Assembly: GCF_963583255.1 (NCBI RefSeq)
Contig: NC_084808.1
Coordinates: 29,494,404 to 29,558,403, forward strand
From: Pyrus communis
Taxonomy: Eukaryota > Streptophyta > Magnoliopsida > Rosales > Rosaceae
Length of the DNA: 64,000 nucleotides
Reading direction: 5' to 3'
Below are positions 44,395 through 58,118 of the stretch, one piece after another (the first letter of the stretch is position 1; the number at the start of each line of letters is the position of its first letter). The position numbers were made by a program, and so were the translations under genes. The notes below the pieces were generated by a model. That model searched no databases, was not told where the DNA came from, and saw nothing but the letters and a program-made list of their open reading frames with translations.

Positions 44395-47300
44395 TCATCG
44401 CCGCTCGTGAGTACCCCTAGATCCGTAGGGATTCCTCCCAGCATCAATAGAACTTCTACTTTTAGCATCTGTTTTCCTATCTTCCTTACGACCAACTGCT
44501 GACTTTTGCTTCCGCAGCATCTCCTCAGAATATCGTCTCCACAAAACTTCCCTCTCTTTTCTTGGCATCTTGTCGTATCTGGGATCCATCTTTAGAATAC
44601 GTTTAGCTGTTGACCACGAATTAAGAACTGTTTTTCCATCTTCTGTCTCTTGGGACGCTGCTTTTGCAGTCAAGACTTCGGCCAACAGAGTTCTGAACTC
44701 ATGTGCACATCGCTAGAAAAGCGAAACCAATAAAGTAAAAAATTACAAAAGCAGCATTTTTCAACTGGAACAAGTTATAAACAAAAGACAATTTTTAACA
44801 ATGATAACAAAATTGAAATCGATTGAAGCACCGGATTATATATTACCTCGTTTAGCATCTTTACATGTTCCCAGAAGAGCTTTTCCATGTCAGATGGATC
44901 TAAATCAGGGTTGGCTGCACGCCTTTGCGGATCCTTCTCCAGTTTAGGCTTAGAGCCTGTCCAAGATGTCTGAGTATATGATAAGCCAAAAGGTTTAATA
45001 ATCTATCAACACACGATACACCACACCATACCATAGTAAATGTACAGAAATTCATAGCAGATGCGTAGCTTAAGCTAATGAAGCTAAAACCAAGTGAACA
45101 AAGGATAATACCTGAGGATCTTTAATTGTTTCCACAAGTAGAGCTTGAAAAGTAGCAACTGCCTCCTTCCTGCGAACTTTCAGTCGCACCCTCTCTGTTT
45201 CTTGCTCTTCTCTTTCCTTCCGCTTCCGCAGTTCTCGTTCCCTTTCCCTAAGTTTGTCCTGAAAGCCAAGGGAAACAAAATCTTTAGCATTCTTTTTTTG
45301 AAGTACACACTCCTAGATGCAATACAGTTTTATTCTCTCTTTTTACAGATCATTTAGGTTTTTTGTCAACTGTTTTGAAGAACTAATTCTCAAAATCCCC
45401 ACCAACACACCATCTGAAGTGACAGATATATGTTATGCATACATATTTTCTTTCAAACAAAATTGAAGAGGTATAGGTGGGAAAGGCGAGAGCCTTTCTC
45501 ATCAAGTAAATTTATCATTACCTATTTCCTTCTTCTAATAAAGGTTTTCTTATAGGTCCCATTCGCTTATACAGACAGAAAGAAACGAGGAAGGAAGAGG
45601 ATGAGGGAGTTCCTAACAAATGCCTAACAAATGCAGATGCACTATTTTTACCTGCTCGTCACGTTTAGCTTTTGCCTCTCGTTCTGCTTCCTCTTCCACA
45701 GCTTTTAGTCCCGATATATGCTCATTGAATAAAACTTCCCTATCCTCATGCCTAACATTTTTGTACCTCGGATCATTCCGCAGACTATCTTTCACCTACA
45801 GAAAGTCCCCAACATAAAATAAGTTCATATAAATTTTCTAGCACACCAAGTATCTCATACATTCAAAAGTTTTTTTAATCAAAAATTTCTTAACCTGTAT
45901 CATTTACATTTTAAAATGAAAGGGAGAATAAAATTGAAACAACTAACAGAAACAAAAGTATTAATGAAGTTATAGCTTAAGGATAAAATTCTACTTTAAT
46001 TTTTTGCTGGATGCACGCTCATGATTGACCAAAAAGAAGACACACTCGTAGAATTATACCAAAAGCATCCAGAAGTACATTGTCTGGAAGCACTCTTCAA
46101 CACATCAAATAAACCACAAGCTGATGTAAAATGCACCTACCCTGGACCAACGAGAACTAACAGTAATATCTCCTTTCTCTTTAAGCATGGACTTAAAACC
46201 AGCTGCAGCAGCAGCACGCTCTGCTTGAGCCTTTTCTTCAGTAGCCCTCTTCAATGGAAGGACCCTACAAGTAGAATAGAAATCATGGAACAGAAACCAT
46301 TACTATATCCCCTCAAATCAGTTCAGAAGTCGATATTTTTCTTCCAGTGGACATCTTGTCCTCTATGTTGTACAATTTAGTTAATTAACTATCTTATTTC
46401 CTATTGAAAAAATAAACGAATAGAGGACTAACTACACAATAATATATGTAAAACACCATGGATACCGATCAAAAGTCTCCTTATTAGGTGATACCTTTCA
46501 TTCAACAAATGCTCCCGATCTTTGCGATCTAAAGCCTCAAAGCGTGGATCATTGCCCCATTTCTTTCTGAAACCTTGGTAATCAGTGTTATGGTCAATAT
46601 CCTGAAAATTTGAAAGTGACTACATAAGCAATCTCCAAATCCACAGTTGAGCTAATAAGATAGACATAAGAAAGCTAAAATAAGGCAATCTACACGACCT
46701 CCGATGCTTCATCCAATAACTGCTTAAATCCCTCTATTGCAGCCTTCTGAGCTGCTCTTTTTTCCTTTCTCTCCTCCTCTGCACGTGTTTTAACATAGTG
46801 CTCAAACAAGGACCTGCGAGCTTCATGACTTGGGATGGCCTGCAACAGTAGAGACCTTTAACAATAGAAGTGTAACGCAAAGAAACTTAACACAAACTTC
46901 TTAGTCTGGCATGACAGAGATCAACAATAGATAATACTGGCAGAGAAAAAGAAAATACCGCATCTAAGGCAGTATCTGCCCAGGAGGTCAGCACTGACTG
47001 GAAGATTCTATTGTAAAGCCTCATTAATTAAAGTTTAAACCTTTCACGACACTTACAAATTAAAAATTAAAAATTAAAATAAAATTTAATAATAAAATAA
47101 AAGCGATTTGGGTATCAGTTATTAACATGCACCCTGAGTCAATTGATTAAGAATTGACCCAAATATTGGCAGAAACAAATTCACTCTTCCAAAAATTAGC
47201 AGATGCATGAATCCAAGAAACCTGTTCAAGCAGTTCCAGTTATAGGTTAGCCCCATAATTTCCAAACAATGAAATTCCTAATGTTTGGACTCAACAAACC

Positions 47301-50300
47301 TTAAAGCGTGGATCAAACACTATCTTTGGCAGTTCCTTCTCCCACTTCGAGAATGGTGCCACTCCCCGTTCTTTGAGCATCTCCTGTATATATAATTGCC
47401 AGATGATTAGCATTTCTCATTAACCACATTTAAAGTTGGAAATAAAACCAACTTTACCCAATTCAGGGATGGCTGTAATCGAAGTTACGTCAAGGAGAAA
47501 AAAGTACAAAGCAGCAAACCACACTTTCTATATGCTATAGGTCTTAAGTTGAAATCTTCAAAAATGATCACTAGTATGGATGTCCAAAAGTCAATTGACT
47601 CAAAACCATGAGTATAAAGAAAAAAGAAAACATTCAAACTTAATTCCACTATAAGAGACTAAGGGTACAATACGCACCTCTGCAATTTAATGTTCACATT
47701 AAATTTTCGTGTAGTAGAAGACTAGAAGCGACAAAGATACCTTGAATTGAATAATACACTCCTCCTTTGTTGGCCCACTGTCTGCATCCTCTGAATCTGA
47801 TGAGGAATCAGACAAGTTTCCATCTCCATTAGTGTCTTTCAGCTTATCTTTGCTATTCTCGCTTTGCTGGCCCTTAGGTGTACTCTCAACTCCTCTTGCA
47901 CCATTTGATTCTGATGGTGCTGAAATTGGTGAAGATGTAACAGGATCCTGCAACTTCCTTTTAATCAGATCAAGTGCAGAAGATGTTCCCTGCACAGCTA
48001 AGGGTTTAAAAGGCATGGCTTCCCGGCCACCCGTGTTAATGGCTGGAGCACTCAAACTAACTGGAGCAGATCCCTTTTCAATCATTAAATTATTATTTGG
48101 CACTGATATTGTATGTACTTTTGGCACGTCACTATCCTGCTTATTTCTCAATTCAATCACTTCATTTGGGATCTGCCAGCTACTTACCTGATCAGAGAAA
48201 AACAAGATACAATAAGGTCTGTAATATTAGTACTAACACGTATTCATACAACAGTGTTTCTGAATACCCCAGGCGTTTCAATAAACAAGTAATACAGCCC
48301 ATACCTTGGTTTTGCTGTTATGGTAAAACTTTTTTCCATCACTGGTTGTGACCAATACCCAATCAGTTCCAGTTAAATTCACCCTAAACATAAGAGAACC
48401 AAAACAAGAATAAAAGAACATTCTTATATCGCAAAAACATTCTGAAACAACTTTAATATCCAAAATACAACAGATAAGTGAAAGAAGGAAAAAAAAAAAA
48501 AAAAAAAAAAAAAAGGGAAACCCCAACAGGATAAAGTAGAACTTACGTTGAAACTGGAGTTGGCTGCATAGTAACCTTACCAGGCTGCACAAAAAAACAG
48601 TTGAAATTAATCAGACACATCCCCAACAGCAATGGTCAAATAAAGTCATGCATGATGCCTAGAAAAAGAAAATAAGCAATTATTTCAAACCAGATCTAGG
48701 GACACTGAAACTTTAGATCTCATCTTTTAAATAACTCCCTATTCTTACCTAATACAGTTCTTTAAGAAAAAGATTAGGGTGGGAAAAAAAGTTATACAAT
48801 GAAATCCTTATAATCATAGCATTCAGAGCATTTAAAAAGTCATCTCCGGTCGAATAAAAACTAATGATGTGATTTTTCTACAAATTTTATGGGAAAACAG
48901 GGAAGACAGCTAAACTAGCACACGGTATACAATAGGAAACACTGCAAGATCTAATATTCATATGCAGTAGGCCAAATACGTATCACACTAAATATACTAG
49001 CATGTCAACATATAAAAAAACAACCAATATATAAGTCATAAATTGCGCATGAGAAGATAAGGGACCAAAGCTCCATACCTACAGGGATATGAAGAAGAAT
49101 ATGGTCCACTTTCTCACCACTTATATTGGAATGTGGACACAACAAGGTGCTCTGGTTAAAATAAGATATTATTTTGATAGAATGAACATGATAACTTCAA
49201 GGCCTGAGAATGAAATGCAGCAGCAATAAAACAAACCTCAAAAATATTTCAATCTGCATCTTAGATACATTTGGTAGTTAATTTAGGATTAGGCATCTTG
49301 CAAACTGAAATTTCACAAAGTGTTCATATCACATGAATCTCAAAATTAATAAAATTTCCACATACCTCCTCCCTAAATCCAGGAGGCTTATCATAAGTTG
49401 ATTCACCGGTCAAAGCATTATAATAGTATACAACACCTGTCTCTGTCTTGTGGGCAGTCCAGGCATCCAATTGTTCATTGACAACAGCTCTACTATCGGT
49501 ACCTGCATCATGGAATTGTTCCTGTCATCTATAAATGGCCCATACGCAATGTAGCATTGATTAAGTTATCATCGACGAAGGGGAAGGATAAACCAATAGA
49601 GAGAGAGAGAGAGAAGAGAGAGCCCTAATAGATTGTTATAAGGTCAAATAGTGTTTACCAAGTATGAAAGCAAAAGCATACCAACGCCAGGATGAGGTAA
49701 TTCTTTCTGCATCCCTGAAGACCCTGCCAATTGATGACCAGAACCAACGGAAGACAAAGAATTTGCTACAGTATTTCCCACAGGAGTGACACCAGGAGGC
49801 TGAGAATCAGGTAAAGGAACAGAAGAGAGAGGCATAACATGTGCAGGCAAAGGAAAGGGACCAGGAAAGGCAGCAGGATATGGCAAAAACGTTGGCCTAG
49901 GTAAGCCTCCTATCTGTGGGGACGGAAGCCAGGGAGCACCCATAGCAGATAAAGATGGGTACGGAGCACCTACATGTGGCTGAACTGCTGATGACGCAAC
50001 AGGTACTGCTTGCATGTTAGGTCTAAGGGCTACCGAAGAAGAATCAATAGGTGCAGACAGTGCAGTCGGATTAAAAGATATTTGCACTGAGTGAGCTATT
50101 CCAGGGAGGCCAGGTGTCCTGGGAGTTCCAGGCATTCCAGGAGTCATGTTGAAAGATGGGGCAGTGGGAATCCATGAAGCTTTTGGTCCCGCATTAGGAG
50201 CTGATGATATATTCACTGTGGAACTTGAAGTAGGAGCAGGCAAGGAACCAGAATGCAAACTAGTTGAGGACAATGAGGCATTACCAGTTTCTTGTGCAGT

Positions 50301-51077
50301 AGCAGGTGTGATATTCTGCAATCAACAAAAGATTTAGAACAACTAATTTTTTGGATAAAATCAAATGACTTGTCAAGTTAACTTTCCATCTGGATATAAG
50401 CGAAGGGTATACAGCAGATAAAAAATACAGCAATAACTCAATGACAGCCTTTTCCTTTTGGGAAAAGGATATAAGAATATAAATATCGAAACAACAAACA
50501 GTCATTTGCTACCGATTGCAGCAATACTCGGTTAATCAAGATAAATTCATGTTCATTCAAAGAAATGACCCTCACCGTGCCAGACTGAAACTGCTGGCTA
50601 TTAGGGAAAGAATAACCAGATTTTGGAATGTTGTATGAAAAAGGACTGGCAGAAGACGACAAGCCATGGACTGGGGCCTGAACCATTGGAGATGCTGGCG
50701 GATTTGATTTAATTGCCTAAATTAGAAGAAATGTCAAATTTAGAACCAGAGATGAATTATAATTTTGATTTAAATGAGGTAATTTTAATACTTACAGAAC
50801 TAGGAGATGACTGCTGAGGCGTCCCAAAACTAATGTTTGCATTAGGAGGCACATTGTAAGAGAACGAAGGTGCTGGAACAGCAAAGCTGGGTGCATTGCC
50901 AAATTTAGTCTGCAAAGGTTCTTGTACTGAATCATTCACAGAACCACATTGGCTATTAGACGTGGTTGGGCCTACACTTGAAGCAGGTGAAGCAGCAGTT
51001 TGTGTTGAAGCACCACCAGCAGGTGAAACAGATACAGATGGCTTCACTTCCTGCGGCAACGAAGCTGGCGATGCCAT
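44395..51077 (-). CDS. PRP40C: Pre-mRNA-processing protein 40C-like (WW and FF domains)
   Basis: Many exons from ATG at 51077 ([20 protein letters not shown]) to the stop at 44395. The N-terminal third (51077-50796, 50716-50576, ~50316-49682) is Pro/Ser/Ala-rich and low-complexity. Two WW domains follow: [20 protein letters not shown] with [10 protein letters not shown] (~49480-49375), and [20 protein letters not shown] with VSSWQIP (~48385-48165). After an acidic exon ([18 protein letters not shown], ~47765) come several FF-type modules: [20 protein letters not shown] (~47380-47300), [60 protein letters not shown], and [20 protein letters not shown] near the end. WW domains bind Pro-rich splicing factors and RNA polymerase II, while FF domains bind the phosphorylated CTD. 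No frame breaks seen. Known plant homologue: AtPRP40C. Confidence 0.88.
48490..48514. repeat. Long poly(A)/(T) run in a PRP40C-like intron
   Basis: About 25 consecutive A on the + strand (T on the sense strand, within an intron). It may slip in sequencing. Confidence 0.9.
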
Positions 51078-54000
51078 TATTTGATCTGCATACGATAAGT
51101 CAACAAAATAAGAAAAAAAAAATCACCCGAGTCATAAGCATACACTTCATTTTGGAAACCAAATCCTATCTTTCCAGGCGTAACAACAAGCATGTTAATT
51201 GTTTCTAGGACATCCTGTAAGTTGCACAACGGACTTGCCTCGATTTAGGTTTTTCTTTTTATTTTTAACCTAGGTTCCTGTTTTCATATTTCTAAGTCAA
51301 AAATGTGCTCTAACACGAGTATATGCATAATATGTCTGAATAAACCCCACCCTAACTACAAGGGACCTTCTCGTATCGTACCGAAATTACTTGGGTATCA
51401 GCTTCAATGCTAGGTAACTATTGAAGTAATTTAGGGCTGATATGGTATTACTGTCCTTCGAAAAAAAAACTATTTTTGATATGCTGTGAGAATAAACTCA
51501 TTTTTGCTGCTTCACATTTTCAGTTTTTTTTCATCCAAAACTATGAAAATAAGCTATTTTTAAGTGTTTACTAAACATCTTTTTAAGCTCAGCTTTTTTT
51601 TATACCCATTTTTTATAAAACAACCTCGTTACCAAAACAGTACTTAATAGATTTGGTACTTCAACTATTTCAGATGCAGAGCCAAAACCCTAATGCACAT
51701 CAAAACTGCTCGATTCTATTTCATAAACTAGTAAATTCATCGCCATACATAAAAATCTAGTTCGTGAGGCACAAAGCTTTGAGTATAAATTAAGTAAGCG
51801 TAACCAATTTCCTCTCTGATAGTTTCTCAATAAAATATTTTCTCGGGAAACAAACGGAGAGCAATAATTGTGCAACTAACCGGATTGCGAAGGCAGAAAC
51901 GACGCGTCAGAAGATAGAGATTATCAGAGAGAAGAGAACGGCGGAGGTTTGTTTGGTCTCCCAGCCACAGCTGACGGTGAGAGGTGGCGTTTCAGTACAT
52001 CTTTGCCGTCGTTTTAACTTTTAAGCCCACAGGGGGAGAAGTGAGAAGGAGCGCGCGGGTGGCAAGTGGTGAGAGTACGGAGGAAGAGGTGAATTCAGCT
52101 TCAAACCAAAAACTTTTAAAAAACATTATAAAAACAAAAACAAGCAAAGGTAAACGGGGGGTGGAATTAGGGCTTTGCAAAGTAAACGGACCCAAGTCAA
52201 CCCGACTCGGTCGGAACTTTGAAGCCATGAATCAACTCAATCCGATACCCCGTATTAAACCCGGCCCGAAACAACCAGAACTCATGTTCCTAACTCAATG
52301 TTAAGTCCACACCCAATAGTCTTCTAAAATATGAAGGCCCAGATTGAGATTGAGGCTCAAGTCCACCAGCCCATTTGCAACATGATTTTTCTATTTTTTT
52401 CTTTTTATATTTTGAGAGCCAAATTTTCTTCTTTCTATTGGTAAATAAAATAAAAGTGAAAGAAAAATCGGTAAAAATAATATTTTTTAAATCTCAAATG
52501 TCGAAATGATCAAATTTTCAATAGTATAAGGAATAAATTTCATACAAGCGTTCAATTACCGAAATGTTATTGCAACTAAGAAAGAGAAAAAGACACGCTA
52601 AACCTTAACACTGTAATGTGGTGTGAGCCAATGACTTTCCGATGACTAATAACGGTTTAATGGATGAATATGGATCCAACCATCAAGTTCAATAGTTTGA
52701 GGTCTTGTATAAGGGCAAGTGTTCAATTGAAGATGATTCACTTAGGTACTCAGTACGTCATGTGCTTGATTGATTTAAGTCATGTTATATAGCCAATCAA
52801 GTCATTTAACCAATCGACTTTTCGGATGCGTGATAAATAGCTCATTAAAGGATTACGTTTAAAGAGGTCTTTTAACCGCATTGAATATTGTGTCCTATAA
52901 CTGGGGCACGGTTATTGTGATTGGTTATCTTGTTATTAATCATTCATGATCATTTCTTATCCATCATGATGAACTTATTCCTCTATCATATATTGTTAAG
53001 GTATGAGGACGGATAAGAGATTTTCTCAACCATTTACGACCAATAACTATGTTGAGTTAAGTGGCGAATGTGTTGGATGAAACGTATTCATCACGTGGAC
53101 CTAGTAGATTTGTATGCTAAGCTTCTTTTGTTTATGTGTTTAATCCTCATTAGGTCGTAATTTTTTGTTGATCACATGTACTTATGCAATTGTTATGTCA
53201 TTAATACGTGATCACAATGTCGACAATACTTGATTAGAAGTGGGCTCAAAAATACAAAACAGAAAAAAACTAACCTCTTCACCGAACCCAAAAGTCCGAA
53301 CCGAACCAAAAGTGGTTGGTTCAATTTCAATTTCAATAGTTTAGACATTGAATCGAACCAAACTAAATTTGACACTAAATGACATGATTTCATATTTGTC
53401 CTCTTTCTAACCTTAAAGGCCTGAATGCACACTCATTCCTGACTCATCCTCAGCACTGTCTAACTGTCGTGCCTCCTTCTCACTCTCTCACTCACCACAA
53501 CCACCCGCTGTGGCCGTTCCTTGCTCTCCCTCCTGACCACCATAAAGGATTCAAGCCTCTTGGCCACAATTGTGCCAAACTTCATGTCGTCTTATTCATC
53601 TTTGTTTATCCGAATTTGCAGAAGCATTTTGACTGTAATATTTACATGTATTAAATACAATCACAATTTTAACGATTAGATAATAATTATATTAAACATA
53701 TATATTCATGAAGGCTTGTAGATTCATATAAGTATTGTAGGCTTGTAGCCAACCCCTTGATTTTGATTAGTTGGATGAATAAATTTTTATTTTATTTAAT
53801 GTCAGATAAATTTCCAAAAGCGAAAATAGTTGTATGACCCAAATAAAAAGGATGTAGTTGGAAGGTGACTAGGTGAGGCACGAATGGAAGTGGACCGGCA
53901 TTTTATGTTGAATCAAATTTCAAAAAATGGACTGCCAACAAAGAAAAAAACTGCCACGATTACTAAAAAAATATAAAAAATGACTGGCACCGAAAAGGAA

Positions 54001-54534
54001 GAGAAAAAAAAAGGAACCGCGTTCGCTTCCGTACCACGTGCATCTTTTTTCACGAAAATGATAAAATAAAATAAAACGCAGAAGACAAGGAGGGAGGAAA
54101 TTAGGAAAAGGAAAAGGAGTGGGAATGCCATATTATCCACGTCTTGCACATTTTGAGGCCTTGAATGTCGATGCTGATTTCCAGCATCACAAACGAGTTT
54201 TCAGTTTTGTTCCCTCTTCCCTTCCCCTCCCTTCCCTGCCTCAACTTTAACACGCAAATATTATCTCGACGAAACAAAGATACAAAAGCAATTAATATGT
54301 GTAGTCTCTGAGTTTTCATGGAGGTTTCTGCTTCTTCCCATGTCACTTCAGATTACCAAGCTCTCACGACGGCGTTGTTGCTGCTAAACAACTTTCGTTT
54401 CGCCATTTTCTTTTGCTAATTGCTCCGTTGGGAATTTGGATTGAATTTCTGGAGCTGGAATCCATGTTTACCAATGCAACTCCCTACATCCACATCTCGG
54501 TCAGGTGCTCTGAGTTTATCTCCGCCGCTAATTA
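51078..54534. other. Spacer and divergent 5' regions of PRP40C-like and NTMC2T5-like genes
   Basis: A 5' non-coding exon of the PRP40C-like gene is likely near 51880-51990. The interval 52000-54200 has no supported gene; frames at 51984-52304 and 53193-53654 are unsupported by codon use or similarity. 54250-54534 is the leader and promoter side of the + strand SMP/C2 gene. No clear repeat was recognised. Confidence 0.5.
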
Positions 54535-57500
54535 ATGATTTTGCAAGCAGTATCTGCTAGCTTCGATTTCTCGCAGCCACCGCCTCGTCCTCCTCACTGC
54601 CCATGTGGAAATTTCGCCCACCTAAGTAAAACCCACTTCTTCTCCCTCCCTTGGTCTAAAAGAAGAAGAAAGCAGCTGCTTATCGCCAATTTTCCTCGAA
54701 AAAGCGTGAGAAGGAAATGGGGTTTTAGTTGCTGTGCGGTTTCGCCCGATGCTCCGGGGTCATCCATGAACATAGAGCTTACGAATTCAGCGAGACGGGG
54801 TGCAAAAAACTTGGTGATAAAGCGTTTCTCCAGTGAATTGGAAGCCGGTGAATTTTCCGAAGAGTCGCCGGTTCAAATGGGGAACAATTTCACCAGCTTT
54901 CAGGAGGACCCTTTTGTGGATAAGCTCAGAACTCAGCTGGGAGTGATACATCCCCTTCCATCGCCTCGAATAAACCGAAACATTGCTGGGTTGTTTGTGT
55001 TCTTCTTCTTTGTGGGCGTTGCGTTTGATAAATTGTGGACTTCAAGCAAGAAGAGCAAGCTGGGGAGTGACAATGGCCGCCGCGAGGCATGGCCGCAAGT
55101 GCCCACGAGCTTTTCGCTGTTTCTGGAGAAGGATTTGCAGAGGAAGGAGTCGGTGGAGTGGGTGAACATGGTGTTGGGGAAGCTGTGGAAGGTTTATCGA
55201 GCCGGCCTTGAGAATTGGCTCATTGGGTTGCTACAGCCGGTCATTGATGATTTGAAGAAGCCTGACTATGTTGAGAGAGTTGAAATCAAGCAGTTTTCTT
55301 TGGGGGACGAGCCATTGTCTGTTAGGAATGTCGAGCGGAGGACGTCCCGCCGCGTTAATGATCTGCAGTGAGTTGAAGTTTTCAATTCAACTATGCTTGT
55401 GTTTTGTTTGATTGGATTGCTTATTTTCTGTATTTCAGTGTTCATGATAGACTGATTGTTTACGTGGAAATCGAATGACGAACTCAATAGAATATGAATA
55501 TCCTGCTTTGTAAGTTGGCATTGGATGCTACGAAATGATATAAACAATAAGTTTTAGTGGATGAGTTCGATCAAAGCAAACGTTGAGATAATTGACCTGA
55601 CATCCGTACCATTTCTTCGTTAGGCTGCATCTTTATGAAACTGATTTGCATGTTTTTTTGTCAAAATACTTGGTGATCTGGGAGCCTATTTTTTCCGCGC
55701 TAACTCGATATTCCATTACACTGATTCTATATCCCTTTATTTCATTTAGGTACCAAATAGGTCTACGTTATACAGGTGGTGCTCGTATGCTGTTAATGCT
55801 CTCACTAAAATTTAGCATTATTCCCATTTACGTGCCAGTTGGTGTTCGAGATTTTGATATTGATGGGGAACTTTGGGTCAAGTTACGGCTAATACCTACA
55901 TCGCCTTGGGTGGGAGCCGTTCAATGGGCTTTTGTTTCACTTCCCAAGATCAAATTTGAGTTGTCGCCGTTCCGCCTGTTCAATTTGATGGGTATGTCAT
56001 ACATTCATAACCATGTTTTTATTTACTAAGGTACTATATCACTATGTTTGGCAGATAAGATAGATTGTTTTATCGAATGTTAATTGCATTTGTTAAGGCT
56101 AAATCGTTTTATGTTGAAGATACTGATAATTATCTTCTTCTCTCTTCATCTTTGCATGGATCGGGCAAATTCAGCAATTCCTGTTCTCTCAATGTAAGTG
56201 AATCTCATCATTTTCAGCTGTTATATTTTGTCTATGCAAAAGTTAATGGTCTAGGTGTACACTCTGGATTTGTATGCTTGTTTGTTTGTTTCACCTTTTG
56301 ACTTGAATCCCTAAATGCATTTTTTAGGTTTTTGACCAAACTTCTCACCGAGGATTTACCTAGATTATTTGTACGCCCAAAAAAGATTGTCTTGGATTTC
56401 CAGAAAGGAAAAGCAGTTGGCCCTGTCGGAATTGATTTCAAGTCAGGGGACATACAAGAAGGAAACAAGGATTTTGTTGGAGAATTATCAGTGACCCTTG
56501 TAGATGCTCGGAAGCTTTCCTATGTTTTCTATGGTAATGAATGTCTTCTAATGCGAAATGAGTTCATTTGATTTGATTCCTTATTTTAGTTACTATAGCG
56601 ATGCACATATTTTTTAAGCTGCCATTGACTTGTGATAAAATGAATATCATAATTTTCACTTCTCCTTTTTTTTAGAGGTTCAATAACCTGTTGATCTAAT
56701 TTTTCAGGCAAAACAGATCCCTATGTTACACTAAGCCTGGGAGACCAAATTATACGCAGTAAAAAAAACAGTCAAACTACTGTTATTGGACCTCCTGGTG
56801 AGCCGATCTGGAATCAGGTGAACCTTCTTCTAGTGATGCTTCATCTACTATATTGTAAAAATCCGTATACGTAATTTGTAATCATGTGTTTGTATGTGCT
56901 GGCAGGATTTTGATATACTTGTGGCGAACCCTAAAAAACAAAAATTATACATCGAAGTCAAGGATTCTCTTGGATTCACAGACTTAACTATTGGTACAGG
57001 AGAGGTAAAAGATCTAATCCTTTCAAATACTGAACTTGTTTTCATGATTGGCATGGCCGTAGCATACATGTTTGGGATGCATGCATGTAATGTTGTTTGT
57101 GTTTTCAGAACCAATACTTGTTTAAAAACATAAAGCACTTTTGAGGTAGCGGGTTATATCAAGAATGAGATTTGGCTACATTCTTTTATTCTTCTCATCT
57201 AAAGTTCTAAGGAACGCAAAAATGCTCCCTTTTCCCCTCTCCATAAAAATTTAAAATTAGATAAGGGATAAAAAATGATGAAGATGGATTTGACAAAAAT
57301 ATCCCAAAAGTTTATTCCCACCTAATTGCGCATGATATAGCAGCTAATGGTTGAATTCACTGCCTTAAAGGGCAAATTGGCCCATCAATACTTCTTTGAG
57401 TTCTTCCGGATTTTCAAAAGTAAATAGTTTTCCATTAATACTTCGGTCGTTTCTAGGTTGATCTGGGATCTCTCCAAGACACTGTACCAACGGACAGGAT

Positions 57501-58118
57501 TGTGGTACTACAAGGAGGTTGGGGTCTGTTTAAAAATAAGTCTGCTGGTGAAATACTACTTCGATTGACATATAAGGCATATGTTGAGGATGAAGAGGAT
57601 GACAAAACTCAGGTGGCTTCTATGGATACTGATGCTTCAGATTCAGATGATGAGTTGTCTGATTCTGTGAAGGATAAACTTGAGCCTGGAAATGAGGCAG
57701 AGAAAGAGTCCTTCATGGACGTTCTAGCAGCTTTAATTGTGAGTGAAGAATTTCAAGGGATAGTGGCATCCGAAACAGGAAACGCCAAACTTGGGGATGA
57801 TATCTCAATTGCAGGGTCAAAAATTTCAAAATTGCGGCGTGGACTTGATACTGAATCTGTGCCTTCAAATTCCAATAATAATTCGGAAGGCTCTCAAGGT
57901 ATTTAATCTTTATGTTACCTCTTACATCATTATGTAAGTTAGCAATTTACTGTCGATTTTGACTAGTGTTATCTCCTCATCCACCAAAAAGATTAATAAC
58001 AAACTTCTGAATTGCAGGAGTATCCGTGGAAACCACCTTACTTTGGCTTTCCTTAGTTGCTGGCATGTCAGTGCTAATTGCAGTCAACATTGGTGGCTCA
58101 AACATTTTCAATCCTTGA
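54535..58118 (+). CDS. SMP/C2-domain membrane tether, NTMC2T5-like
   Basis: Eight exons (54535-55367, 55750-55991, 56175-56193, 56328-56533, 56708-56817, 56906-57004, 57457-57898, 58018-58118) join in frame to 683 residues, including a 19-base micro-exon. The N-terminus (1-~65) is Ser/Arg-rich and could be a chloroplast transit peptide. A membrane segment lies at 148-164 (NIAGLFVFFFFVGVAFDKLW). The SMP lipid-transfer domain starts near 207 (VEWVNMVLGKLWKVYRAGLE ... LLQPVIDDLKKPDYVERVEI). One C2 domain follows (GELSVTLVDARKLSYVFYGK-TDPYVTLSL ... GPPGEPIWNQDFDILV). A Ser/Asp/Glu-rich linker leads to a C-terminal membrane segment (LLWLSLVAGMSVLIAVNIGG). SMP/C2 proteins tether membranes at contact sites and move lipids; NTMC2T5 proteins are linked to chloroplasts and the ER in Arabidopsis. 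Confidence 0.9.

Noticed and set aside
51984..52304. 106-codon frame upstream of the PRP40C-like gene
   Set aside because: Overlaps the likely 5' leader and promoter of the minus-strand gene and lacks any recognised motif.
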